64,000 nt of DNA from Maratus speciosus (Eukaryota > Arthropoda > Arachnida > Araneae > Salticidae): the NCBI GenBank assembly GCA_963932465.1, contig OZ010791.1, positions 618,891,800 to 618,955,799 of the forward strand, read 5' to 3'. The position numbers and the translations under genes are program-made. Under the pieces are notes generated by a model that was not told where the DNA came from, searched no databases, and saw only the letters and a list, made by a program, of their open reading frames with translations. This document shows positions 45,549 to 56,290 of the stretch, piece by piece (the first letter of the stretch is position 1; every line of letters begins with the position of its first letter).

Positions 45549-45971
45549 AAATCATTCACGATAGACAAATATTTTCACATAATTTAAAAAACAAACATAG
45601 TAAACAATACCACGAGACATGATGCATAATGAAAAACATCGTAAACATAAAATAAATTAAAATTAAATTAGTTATTTGTGAGCGTGGATTATTTTTCATA
45701 TAATTTAACAAAACAATAACATGGTAAATAATGCCACGAGACAACATGCATAATGAAAAATATTGCAAAACATAAAATTATCTTGGCTATTTGCGAGCGT
45801 GGATTAATTTTTACTATTGTTACTAAAAGTACATAGCATCTCTTTCCAAATTTTAGGTAAATCTAGGGACACTGAATCATTGCAAATATTCTTGTTGCGT
45901 AAAAATATCTCTATTGATTCTCGGATTATGGATGGTAAATAAAATGTTGATGTAAAAATTAACTTGCTATT

Positions 45972-46172
45972 TTAAAAATCGATCCGTAAAAGTTCTTCGC
46001 TGCATAATCTAGCCAAAGCTGTGGTTCTTCTGTTGTATTTGATGTCTGCTGTATGTTCTTCGATTCTGGTTTTAAGTTTTCTACTTGTCATTCCTATATA
46101 AAACTGCTTTTTTCCATCTTCTTTGGTGAAAGGTATTTCGTATACTCCTGATATAATACGATAAAGCGATCG
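45972..46172 (-). pseudogene. GIY-YIG endonuclease C-terminal fragment (Penelope-like)
   Basis: A 66-codon open stretch on the minus strand runs from the inverted repeat to a stop at 45972-45974. It contains GVYEIPF (GIY-type motif), FYIGMTSRKLKTRIEEH (YIG, then the Arg-x3-Arg-x2-Glu-His pattern, residues roughly 25-41) and TTALARL. These are the conserved positions of the GIY-YIG domain ending Penelope-like polyproteins. There is no start codon and no reverse transcriptase upstream; a TGA lies immediately before the open stretch, inside the repeat arm. It is a 5'-truncated relic. I am fairly sure of the domain; element assignment rests also on the inverted repeats. Confidence 0.7.
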
Positions 46173-46359
46173 TCAATCTTAATAAATGATATTTTATCAC
46201 TTTATAGCATTATTTTATTTAATCTGTTTATAAGTGATCATTATACATGTTTTTATAACAATTATTTTAATTGGGATATTTTAATTAGAATAATTGTGTT
46301 ACAATTAATCTGGTGTAAATACTACAATTTTTTAAAAAAAGGGACAAAACGCAAAATCT

Positions 46360-46705
46360 AAAGCACACAATTTTAGAATCACTTTATTTAAAGCACAACA
46401 AAATGTAATGTGAGTACATAAAAGATATTTTTAAAAAAATGGTTAGATATTTCGAATATATAATGCACATAATCTATATCGACAGCAGTTGATGGAAACT
46501 TTGGTCCTATTTCTTTTGGATTTTCACAGCAATCGATAAAAGCTACAACACATGCGAGGCATGCGTAGAAACTGCTTTCAGCACTTTGTTGTTCTTAGGC
46601 ACAGCAATGGCAGGACAAAACTTTACATTTTTCACTATTTTTATGTTTAAAGTGCCGAATTATGACATCGTTGGTATACATTACTGGTAGACTTCTAAGC
46701 CTTAC
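46360..46705 (-). pseudogene. Candidate terminal exon, cysteine-rich, with one in-frame stop
   Basis: On the minus strand an excellent 3' splice site (long T tract ending TTTCTTTTCAG at 46706) opens an exon. Only one phase is open: 36 codons ending ..KCKVLSCHCCA, then TAA (46595-46597), then the same frame stays open for 68 more codons with ESSFYACLACVVAFIDCCENP-like composition (split here as ESSFYACLACVV and AFIDCCENP), ending at 46388. An AATAAA on the same strand overlaps the final stop (46383-46388). The Cys clusters either side of the stop vaguely recall Cys-rich transmembrane modules, but I cannot name a family. It may be a genuine last exon whose coding ends at the first TAA, or a decayed one. 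No upstream exon was identified. Confidence 0.3.
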
Positions 46706-46709
46706 CTGA

Positions 46710-47920
46710 AAAGAAACAAAAAAAAGTATTCATAAATTATATTTATTATAAAACAAATTTTTATGGTTCGTATGCAAGACAAGATAAATAACAAAACATA
46801 ACTTCCCAGATATTTAATATTTCGAAAAACAAGAACGAACTTGCCGGATGTGCCAATTAAAAAACTTTCTTCTATCTCATATATGTTAATACTTCAAAAT
46901 TCGCTATCATCATGCCAAAATTAAATGGCAATCTATGCCGCTCATCATGTTGATTCTACAGGTATAAGTTCGTTGAATTGGGTGCATTTTAAAAAGGAGG
47001 TATAAGCATCGCATTTTCAAACAAGTACTTGAATTTCGGCATCGACCCTCTTAGATGCTTGCAGTCAAAAGTCCCTACTCAAAGAGCATAAAAGCGACAA
47101 TTGTTGGGCAGTATACATTCTAAGTCTAATAAAGATCTATTTATGTGAAAGTGTAACAGAATATAAAGTTTTATTAAATTCCGCGCATTAGTTCTTGTGA
47201 TAGAGTGTCCATAAAATTTGTGTTACGTACAGACAGACATTTCCTAAAAGCAGTCAAATCGTATCAGGACCCTTGAGGATTTGCTAACACTGAAGCTTCT
47301 TCAGTTAAGTATGTGCACCATTTTGTGTCCGATAGATATTATTTTATTGGACTTGCTGAATTTTATTTTAATCACAAAAGTTCGTGCCACGTACTAAAGT
47401 TTATCTCTGATTATGGTGCTATCTAATGAGCAATAAATCAGCCTTGTACTTTTAAAAGGATGTCAGAATGCAGTCAAGTATTTTTAATTTGAAAATCAGG
47501 AAAAAAAATCAAAAATTGTCAATTTCCGTGTATTATATCCGATCCCCTCAATTATAGAATTTTTTTCCAACTCCTCAATTATAGAATTTTTTTACTAATT
47601 GCGTTGTAGTACCATAACTTAAATTAGAAAGTTAAATTTTACGTGCATCTGATAGCAGGTTTTTAAGTTTTTTCCTACGCTATCTGACGACACTTTTTAT
47701 CCGCTGGTACTACATGTTTAACATCATCCGAGAAACATAAAACTTCCTAAACGGGAGTCAGAAAGTCAATTTATTCTCCGATAATAACCTTAATTACTAA
47801 ATCCAATCCTTTGACTGTGACAGTAACCGATATCAAACGTCTAGTAAATCTAATCGATCATAATCGGGTCTTGTTTACATTTACATATGCCTTTTTATTA
47901 TAACGTTGCCCGGGGCCACC
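46710..47920. other. AT-rich unique sequence
   Basis: No transposon termini or coding pattern recognised. A duplicated AATTATAGAATTTTTTT phrase occurs at 47550-47590. If the exon at 46360-46705 is real, this could hold its upstream intron. Confidence 0.35.
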
Positions 47921-47923
47921 TTA

Positions 47924-47962
47924 TGCACTCAGTGTATTAATTCTCTATTCAAGGTATATAAG
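47924..47962 (+). promoter_or_regulatory. Possible core promoter with TATA box
   Basis: TATATAAG at 47955-47962 lies downstream of TGCACTC (47924-47930), which fits the metal-response-element core TGCRCNC. The two are 24 bases apart. About 155 bases further on is the cysteine-rich frame at 48119. Both motifs are short and may be chance. Confidence 0.25.
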
Positions 47963-48118
47963 CGGACTAGAGAGCAACAAAAACGATTCTTTGTGATGAT
48001 TGATTGCAATTTTAGCGACATTAAATGATTACATTGCTGACTGACTAACAAGTATTCCAGAAACACACTTTATATTTTCAGTATTATAAAAATTATTTTC
48101 TTTTCGTAAGTGTTTGTC

Positions 48119-48235
48119 ATGCAATGTTTGCACCCAGAGTGTAGCAGAACGAATCGAATGCAATTAAGGTTTTTAAGAAATACGAAAGAAACGTGTACTT
48201 GCTATAAATGTGGGTGTTACTGTCAGTTCTTATAA
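48119..48235 (+). CDS. Small cysteine-rich frame, metallothionein-like spacing
   Basis: A 38-codon frame starts ATG at 48119 and has seven Cys (positions 3, 8, 26, 28, 31, 33, 35). Five of them lie in the last 13 residues as CTCYKCGCYC, a C-x-C-x2-C-x-C-x-C pattern like metal-thiolate clusters. A TATA box and one metal-response-like element lie upstream. Against a real metallothionein: Tyr and Phe near the cluster, a long Cys-poor middle, two short upstream ATG frames (near 47996 and 48027), and no AATAAA close downstream. I do not recognise a homologue. Treat as a candidate only. Confidence 0.2.
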   Translation: MQCLHPECSRTNRMQLRFLRNTKETCTCYKCGCYCQFL

Positions 48236-49144
48236 GTTATGTAGTTTAATCTGAGAACGTAAATAAGTATTTCCTTTCAAATACTATGAGTTTTTAACAA
48301 AACTGAACACAAGCAAGCTAAATTCAAACTTTTTAATGTGGATTTTTTTTAAAGAGCTGCATTAATTATATTTATCCTTTTAGAAAAATAACTTGCGGCT
48401 CTAAAAAATAGCATTTGTTGTAGTTCTGAAATTTGTGAAAATCGGACAGAGAAGATGTTATTGATTTTTTATAAGATACATTATAAAATAATGCAATAAT
48501 CTTACTCACTCACACAATGATAAGCCACTGAAATGCTGGTACTCAGTAGCGCCAACTTTTGAAAAACATTGGGTGGGCTCAAAAAATTTTTTTGAGTAAA
48601 ATAACACATACAATTCCCGCCCCCTCCCTCCCCTTAGAGTCATCGCTAAAATTTTTTCTTCGGTGGCAGGGGAGAGAACCTTAAATTGCCATGTCAAATT
48701 TCAGTATTTGCCAACTAGTTTTATAATTTTGCCAAGTTACCACAATTAAAAAATGTAATATAGTTCTTATTTGTAAAAAGTTTAATAATATTCCCAATTA
48801 GATTTATAACTTTTGCCAAGTCTATCAGAAATAAAAAGTCTTATAGTTTTATTAAAGAATTAAATTTGCCCAGTGTAACAGCATTCGCAAACTTTTTTTT
48901 TTTCTGGGGGACCCCCCCCCCCCCCCTTAGCGAGGACCTTGCCCTTAATGTGTGTATTGAGAGAGGGATGGGGGAAGAGCGAATGAATAAAGAGGATAAT
49001 TCGAAGTCAAATTATGCCTTTTCTAAGTAAAATTAAATTAAATTTTTAAGTAAAATATAAAACTGTTATAAATTAATCTTAATTAAATTAAATTATTATA
49101 CTCTTCTTTATAAATTCTTATTCTTCTTCATAAATATATCAATA
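48236..49144. other. AT-rich DNA with C- and T-runs
   Basis: 48540-48700 has hAT-flavoured phrases (GCGCCAACTTTTGAAAAACA, GGTGGCAGGGGAGAG) and the poly-C run at 48912 followed by TTAGCGAGGAC suggests a degraded MITE, but paired ends are not demonstrable. The minus-strand frame at 48506-48697 is inside this. Confidence 0.3.
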
Positions 49145-49543
49145 CAGGGTCATCGAAAAATAATGCCTAGATTTAAAAAAATAACATCGAAACCTTTTAT
49201 GTTAAATGAGTAATTCTTTCACTACACGATAACTGGTGAGGGCAAGTTTGGTTTTAGTTCACCAGAATTCGTTTGCGTGTCTGTGTTATGCGCGGATTAG
49301 TTACGCAATCGTGAAGGTCAGCCGACGCTTTGTTATCAGGAGCAGTTTGACCTGGATAAGTTCTCCGAAAAAGCCGCTGTACACTCTGACTATTGACTTC
49401 ACATACCAAATCACGCACTGTGCTTTTTGTTGCACGGTCAACATCTTACTGAGCAGCTGCAGTCTGGCACGTCAGCTGACCTTGACGACTGCGTAACTAA
49501 TCCGCGCATAACACAGACACGCAAACGAATTCTGGTGAACTAA
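49145..49543. mobile_element. Mariner-type remnant with 68-bp inverted arms
   Basis: CAGGGTCATCGAAAAATAAT after a TA (49143) resembles a mariner end; the opposite end is missing. Inverted arms 49254-49321 and 49476-49543 match at 66 of 68 positions. The 154 bases between them hold the start of a transposase-like frame on the minus strand. Confidence 0.65.
49254..49444 (-). pseudogene. DUF4817-type transposase N-terminus, frameshifted
   Basis: On the minus strand from ATG at 49442-49444 the frame reads MLTVQQKAQCVIWYVKS, then after a 2-base-type shift continues in another frame as QRLFRRTYPGQTAPDNK. This order (QQKA.CV.W...KS, V.R.FR..Y, .PD.K) is what I know of the helix-turn-helix DUF4817 domain at the start of arthropod mariner-type transposases. 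Sequence then runs straight into the inverted arm, so the catalytic region was lost by deletion. The 86-codon plus-strand frame at 49236-49496 is the antisense shadow. Confidence 0.6.
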
Positions 49544-49997
49544 AAGCGTGTTCTGTTGGCATTTGATAGCTGTATTTGATGGTTAAAAGTATCTCATTCG
49601 TTCATATAAATGGTACTGAATTTAAAAATACATATATATTTCGGATATTTAAACATTTAGGTTGGGTTGCGAATCCACAAAATTTTTCTTTACGGATTCG
49701 GGTCGACGTCGTAATTCAAAAATTATGTGAGGAGCTCAAACTGTGTTAAATAACCCGCTTTGTGTGACGGGGAAGTCCACGCCGTGAACTTCCAATCGGG
49801 CAACCGTTTTTCTCCGGTCAAAAGAATCTGATACTAGAAAACAGGAATTCTGCTTTTTCAGAATTTAGTGTCGCCCCCGAAAAAAAAAAAGAATATACAG
49901 ACAGTACAAAGCATAATTCTGTTTGAAGACATTAGGACATCACTATCGCGGTATAATACTCAAATTCAGCAAAAAAGCGATGTCGATATTGATGCTT

Positions 49998-50215
49998 ACC
50001 TATCCCGGGTGCTGTAGGCCCGATCCCCTCGACTAATATATCTACGGATAGTTTTTGAAATGGAGTATCGTTCGGTTAGAGGTTTGTCTGGAATAGAGTG
50101 TGCCTCCTGGTTGAGAAATGTGGAACAAACAGATTTTGCAAGAGGATAAAGTGTTTTGAAAGGAATATTAAACGAAACCCTCTGTGCGATCTGAGATCAC
50201 ACTTACCCACTTGTT
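49998..50215 (+). repeat. Right-end copy of the 41689-43453 element
   Basis: GGGTGCTGTAGGCCCGATCC through AATATTAAACGAAACCCTCT and GAGATCACACTTACCC matches 43280-43480, including flanking sequence beyond the element end. This suggests that the repeat is larger than the inverted ends imply. Confidence 0.75.
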
Positions 50216-50570
50216 TAATATATTTTTAGACCCCAAAAGAATAACCAACGAAAATAATATTTTTCGGTGGTGTAAACACCAACAAACACGATTAACTTTA
50301 TTTTTAAAAAATGGAGAAAATCAATTGAATAGTTCTCGATAAAAATATTCGCCCAGTTTGAAAAATATGGTTTCGAGAAAAACATGTTAAAATTTATAAA
50401 ATAGCGTTACGTTCAACGAACAAAAGATAGTGTAAGCAATTGTAATATCACATAACCGCTTTAAGGCAACAATCTACACACTTAAGAGACGTAAAAAATG
50501 CAAAAAACAAACAGTCGAAAGTTTGGATCCAAAGAAGTACAACCTTCCCTTAAAATCTCGTATTATAATT

Positions 50571-51295
50571 AGAGATCGACCGAAAATTCGGTTTCGGCTC
50601 AAAATCAGAGTTTCATCAAAAATTCGTTTCCGGCGAAAATGCTGTCGAAAATTTGGCCGGACCGAAAATACCTGTATTCGAAAAATCTCGTTTCTTTCGG
50701 AAATTTTCAACATTAGTCATTGATTTGAGCTATATCGGTTCAAATGAGACACTTTATTTATTGCTATAAACTCCACTGTTTGTAATTATCAGTCATGACA
50801 GACTCAAGACCTGAATGCACATTATAAAGCATGCAATGCATATAAGACTAAACTTTGTAGACGCTTTTCACGTGCTCATTAAAAGTTGCAGACTTAACAG
50901 TAATAGAAAGCTTTTAGTTTGAAACCGCAGAAGTGTTTCGAATACTCTTTGAGAAAGTTCTAGTATAACAGATAATCATTTACAAAAATCATTATAAAAG
51001 ATAAATCGAGGTATGTAGACCTAAAACATTTTTTTAATTAGATAAATTCCTATATTAGAAAATCACTCTGTGCCGTTGATGAATTTCTAACATTTTATTT
51101 TATATGAAAATACAAAGTTTTGGTCAGAGGGACAGGGAGCAAACTTGGGCACGCATATAATTAATAATTATGTATATTTATGTATGTATGTATTAATTAC
51201 TTAAAAACAAATTTTGGACCTTTTCGTTTTCGGGAGAAAATACGATCATTACCGAAATTTGGTTTCAACCTTAAAAACCTGTTTCGGTCCACCCT
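50571..51295. mobile_element. hAT-like MITE with AGAGATCGACCGA end
   Basis: AGAGATCGACCGAAAATTCG at the left and TTTCGGTCCACCCTT at the right are the degraded complementary ends of a widespread arthropod hAT MITE type. TTCGGTTTC/GAAACCGAA phrases repeat inside both ends. TATTATAAT before and TATTTATAAT after may be a worn target duplication. Open frames at 50474-50723 are inside. Confidence 0.5.
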
Positions 51296-51720
51296 TTATT
51301 TATAATGTTGTCAAAAGCACCGGTTCGTCTGTACCATAGACAAACAGTAAACAAGTCATTCAATAAAATTAGAAAAATGAAAAATAGAAATTAAATTCTA
51401 TTGGCAATTTTCCTTCAATTAGAGATCGTGCACTCTAAGTAATTTATTTTGATAAGCATAATATTGACGAGCGAGAGGTAAGTTTTCATTCTGCTTAGGT
51501 TTCTATTAATTTTGTTGGAAGAGTTGTTTTACGACATCATAGTTGATGTCCATGAGCACAAACAACTCTAAAATTCTTTGTAAGCATGGTTTTGTAGGTA
51601 AACTTTAGAACAAGAATATGTCCTAGAAGGCAAATACATATGGAACCCACTTTATTAATCTCAGCCAAACTGATGTATAAAGAAATCATAAGAATTGAAA
51701 ATTTCCAAACTGGGTTAAAG
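51296..51720. other. AT-rich DNA, nothing recognised
   Basis: No repeat ends or frames of interest. Confidence 0.4.
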
Positions 51721-51732
51721 TGTCTGTACCAA

Positions 51733-51795
51733 GAGTCGAATACAGTATCTTTCGTTTTCCGTGCAAATGCTCTGCCAACTGAGCTACTTGGATGA
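51733..51795 (-). repeat. tRNA-derived SINE head
   Basis: On the minus strand A box TAGCTCAGTTGG (51775-51786, perfect) and B box GTATTCGACTC (51733-51743) at tRNA spacing, flanked by an ATCCAAG/CTTGGTA acceptor-like pair. The anticodon loop lacks the conserved T33. The frame at 51537-51842 crosses it. A SINE or old tRNA pseudogene. Confidence 0.55.
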
Positions 51796-51842
51796 CTCCG
51801 GCGAACACAATTCCACACAAACAGCCTTTTGGCATATAGCAT

Positions 51843-53060
51843 CTGCAGTGATGGAACAGTGGCGCAGCAATTGAGCGATTGTCACCACTAAATTTTTATA
51901 GTATTCATCGCCTTCAAAAATCTCAGAAAGTCTGTCCTGAAGCTAAATGAAGAATACTAATAAAATTTTACGGTGTCAATTCATTCTCTGTTTGCTACAC
52001 TGTTCCATCAATGCTCCTGGTCTCTGATCTAAGTCAGCTCAACAAATTAGAGCACAATTAAAGGAGCTCCAAAGAAGGATAGATACTTAGATTATACTTT
52101 ATTATTGTTATCTCAATCAAAAGAAATAATCTGTTAAAAATTTCCAACTCTGTTTAAGAATTTTCAACTCCTAACGTATACAACTCTTCCATTCTCTCTT
52201 TCACACTAGAACACTTTTTAATAAAACCTTGGTCAGTGTTGCGGGTCAAGGGGTTAGGCCGCCACTAATCCTTTCTTGCGCTTCGGTGCAGGTCGTTGTA
52301 CCGATATTCAACCTACTCACTATCCTCAAATCGTCCAAATCCAATCAAACCAAGAATATGAAATCCGATCAAAGAAAACCGATCCACAATACAGGCCACC
52401 CCCGATTTAAAAGAAAAGAAAAAAAAAAGTGTGCAAGTTGACAGCTTTAGAGGATTAGTGAATTTTTTTTTTCCTTCAGAGCTGTGGTCTCTAAGCTTTT
52501 TGAGAACAGATGTGCCTTGCTTGACAGATGATATGCTTGAGAGTTGCCGATAGTTGGATGCAGTTGCAAGGGTTTTTATTAAAACTTAATCGGAAGTGTA
52601 TACCGAAACCTATGCCCGACAAAGTAGGATTACTGCGTAGACACCCAAAATAATCTCCCGCCGCTTTGATCAGCAAGACATAAAATATGAAAGTGAATTA
52701 AAAATACCTGTTCTGAGGAAAATAACTTTGATTTTATTGCTTCTGTCAAATGTCAAGAGCAAATTTTTATGTTCTTATTTTACGATTGTCTTTCTCATTT
52801 TTGGAGAGAAGTTATCCAGGTTGTTTTCGACAACGCCTTGCCGTAATTACATTTTATTAATCCAAGGGTTCTGATAAAAACATGGTAATTGACATCTATG
52901 ATTTTTTTTTTCAGATTTCTGTGTAAAATTATTTAACTGTATCCTCAAACACTTTCTAAACTATAAGCTTTATTAATTACCCAACAAATGCCAGCATAAT
53001 CAGCGTCCTATATTTTTTTATATAGTTGCTCCCACTATTATCTTCGTGGTACACGTTTTT
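51843..53060. other. Unassigned DNA
   Basis: Slightly GC-richer at 52220-52420 and 52480-52680, but the small frames there (52229-52441, 52491-52676) show no family features. No transposon ends recognised. Confidence 0.35.
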
Positions 53061-53409
53061 AGATGCGTTCGTAATTATATAAATACGTAGCACCTATAGT
53101 CGTCGTACGGTCCGTCTGTCTGTCCGCATATAAGAGAGCAAAAAATATATAATTGTTGCAAAATTTTGTCGAGTCATTTCAAATTTTATGAAAATCGGAT
53201 GTATAGTTTAATGACAGGGACAGTCAAAAGTTTTCCGTTACATGACGGCCAATGGAGAAAAAAAATATTTCAAGTGCATTTTAACGATGTTACAACCTTT
53301 CGAACAAAATGAAATGGATATTCACTTATGAAGTGCTCTAAAATATACATTTAGTACAATGTGAAGTGCAAAAAATATTTATAAAACTCATTATAGTACG
53401 AAAGCACCT
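53061..53409 (+). mobile_element. Repeat family F, copy 3
   Basis: AGATGCGTTCGTAATTATAT through GTACGAAAGCACCT parallels 33690-34073, with several deletions (for example of the AACAGCGC-containing part). The flanking CATTTGCCATATTTGAC is also shared. Confidence 0.7.
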
Positions 53410-54948
53410 CATTTGCCATATTTGACGTGCAATTTCCAACTTGTTAAACTATGCAATGGAATGCTGCAACAGAAATTATATTTTGAAAATAGTGTTAGCG
53501 AATATTTAAAAAATACAAGGTGCTGCGGCCCTTGAAAACGCAACCAGTTTTTGTTATTAACTCATGAACTCTACTCTTCTGTTCAGCACATGTGAACTCC
53601 ACACTAGTACGATTTGGGAAACTGCTTATAACTTTTGTTGGCAATAGAGCGATAATGAAATAACGAAAATTCAGTATGAAAAGTCAGATGTGGGCAAAAA
53701 ATCCTACCCAATGATACCTCATCGTTGTACGCTACATATTAGTTGAGGAAAAGGGATGTTGGCAACAGAAATAATAATATATGATGTACTAGACAAAAAA
53801 TGTTTCATATACAGCGGGGGATCATATTAGACCTATGGCGAGGCCATATATGGGTTATAATTTTTCATTCAAAAGTAATCCTTTTTCTAAATTTATTTTT
53901 CTGTCTTCTGTTTAACGCTAGCATTTAAAAGTGATCTCTTTTTATTTCTAATTTAAGCGCAATCGTTATCCCCGCATAAATATTCGTTATTGACATTTTA
54001 TTTAGATAAATGCCACTTCTTACAAATCTGTTTATATAAGCTAGAAATCAGACATTTAACTTAAGCTGTCTGGCACCTCGTACAAACATTAAAAGATCCA
54101 TAAATTATGTTCTTACATCTGCTTGCAAATAGATATTTGTCATTAATTATCCTCGCCGTTACACTTCTGTAAGCAATAATAGGTTTGCCTTTTTATTTTA
54201 CTTTTTAGAAGACAGCCAAACGTAGAGTCACTACTTGGCAATTAACTCGTTCAAATTTTAATATCGCTCCCAGCCCAACTGATAACTTGTGATTGGCTTA
54301 ACACATATGTATTCTTGGCGTATTTACTTACGCAGATTCAACTGGACTTCGCCTCTGACCTTAGACAGAGCTTGCTGATCCTTCTACTGGTAAAAGCTGA
54401 AAAGTTTTGCTGAGTATGGGGACCACCACTATTTTTACATCTTAGCCTTCTCTTTCGTATAATAAAATAATTTTTCCATGGACAGATTTCATAATTATTG
54501 CCTGCTAGATTTTTACAGGAAACGAATTATACCAGACTGGGGGTTGCTTTGGATTACAGCTTGATTGTATTTACCGAAATTATGCAAACGATCACGATCC
54601 CCCTGAGTCCACGATAAGACCCACCTTCAATAATCGAAGAACGTTATAAAGAAATACTTGAACTCTTATGGAACTTCAGGGATGTAAAGAACATGTTTAT
54701 CTACAAAAACAGATTATATATATTTTTTTGTTTTCACAAAATTTTTATTAATCTGAAAATGACTTTTTAAACGTATCGGAGGAAGCTGTTTATTCAATTA
54801 AAGCACAGATATTAATTAGAGTATTAAAACAATGAAGAATGTGAGACTTTTTCAAATATTTATTAAATGCAAATATACTGCTGCAGAAATTTGTCTTCCC
54901 CCTTTTTATTTTAAATATGTGGAAAATTATAGCACTATTAAAGCGAAA
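53410..54948. other. Unassigned AT-rich DNA
   Basis: No coding pattern, repeat unit or transposon end recognised. Confidence 0.35.
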
Positions 54949-54950
54949 TA

Positions 54951-55498
54951 TGCAGGGTGTTGCCGAAGTTGACCGACAAATACCATAGAATACAGAATCC
55001 CAAACCACGTATTTAATCAAAAAGACAGGGTGTCCTAACATAACTCAATTTGAGTTGACGGTAATAACTTTTTAAAAAACTGAAGTATATTATAATGAAA
55101 CTTTTAACAGACCTTCTCACCTTTGTTTTAAATGTGATAATATCAAAAAAGTGGTAGACGTTTCCATTATACGCGCCAGCAGTGTGCCCTTGAAGCGTCA
55201 GATTTTAAACTGCGATTACCAGTTCATACGATATCATCGATTGCTTGAGCACCCTATTTTTCCAGAACTTTTCGTGATATTTCACCAAAAACGAGGTACA
55301 TATCGTTACATTTTCATTGCAATGTGTTTATTTTTCTCTAAATTATTACCTTCTACCCAAGTTCAGTTAGGATGAAAAACCCTGTATTTGTGACTAAATA
55401 AGTTATTTGTGACCCAACGTTCTATGAAAATTTTTCATTCTCTTCAAACCTACTATCACCCCTCTGAATTTGTCGGTAGAATTCTGCAATACCCTGTA
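54951..55498. mobile_element. Mariner-type MITE with nested similar ends
   Basis: TA at 54949-54950 and 55499-55500. Ends TGCAGGGTGTTGCCGAAG and the complement of TACAGGGTATTGCAGAATT, with ACCGACAAA shared further in. A second pair of similar ends (ACAGGGTGTCCTAACAT at 55025, and its complement-like CCTAACTGA..CCCTGTA near 55360-55387) lies inside, suggesting a second insertion or an ancestral composite. Frames at 54790-55041 and 55151-55375 are inside or across it. Confidence 0.6.
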
Positions 55499-55573
55499 TA
55501 TTTACAATATTCTAATTTGTTGGCTTCTTCACTTACATTTTAAATAGAATAATATTTTCCCCTTTATATAATA

Positions 55574-56290
55574 CTAGAAAACTTCGCCCGCTACGCTGGT
55601 TGTTTTTTCCAAATGTAGAAATTGTCCATTGCACCTGAATAATGTTCGAGGGATTCATTCTTATTTATTTTCTTGAACACCGGAAAGTTTAAAATTTGGA
55701 GAATTTTTGATAATTTTTAAAAATTCCTTTATATTTCATCAAAATAATTTCTAACGATAAAAGTTATTTGTATAAAGATGTTTTAAAAGCTGCAATACTC
55801 TAAAACTCGTCAAATCGTTGGCACGCAGTTTTACGGATTCGCGAGACAGTGTGCTGTACTTGCATTTTATTGGTACACTAACTGCCACAGGAAACACCAC
55901 TTTGTAGCTCATTACACCAAAGAACGTAAAAAACTATGACATTTTCGAAAATCGTTGAGACTATATTAGTCTATCTTTTTATCCTTTTATGGTCGGATTA
56001 TTTCTGTTATATTTAAAAGATGAAAAAAGATAAATTCTTTCATATTTCATCAAAATAATTTCTAATGGATAAACGTTATGTGTATAAAGAGGTTTTAAAA
56101 GCTGCAATTACTTTAAGATCCGTCAAATCGCTGGCACGCAGTTTTGTGGATTTGTGAAACATTGTACCGTACTCAGATTCCTACATTCTATTGGTACACG
56201 GGCTTACTGCCACAGGAAACACGTTTCTGTTCATCACATCAAAGAACATCAAGAACTATGACACTTGCGACAATCTTTGACAGTCTATCA
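55574..56290 (-). mobile_element. Helitron 3' end with two ~305-bp units
   Basis: Read on the minus strand the left edge is GCGTAGCGGGCGAAGTTTTC followed by CTAG and T, a typical arthropod Helitron 3' end. Inside, two direct units (55735-55975 and 56037-56275) share TTTCATCAAAATAATTTCTA, GGCACGCAGTTTT and TGCCACAGGAAACAC. The 5' TC end is not found, so the copy is probably 5'-truncated or the element continues unrecognised to the right. Confidence 0.6.

Larger units (their letters stand above)
45460..46222 (-). mobile_element. Penelope-like retroelement remnant with inverted terminal repeats
   Basis: Arms 45460-45521 and 46166-46222 are inverted copies (AAAATAATGCTATAAAGT, ATTTATTAAGATTGACGATC). 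Between them, on the minus strand, lies the C-terminal piece of a GIY-YIG protein, then a 3' region with two ~130-base direct repeats (45556-45680 and 45690-45800). Penelope-like elements are known for GIY-YIG endonucleases and for terminal repeats that can lie inverted. The reverse transcriptase is missing, so it is a 5'-truncated copy. Confidence 0.65.

Noticed and set aside
49236..49496. 86-codon plus-strand frame
   Set aside because: It is antisense to the DUF4817-like transposase start, which explains the openness better.
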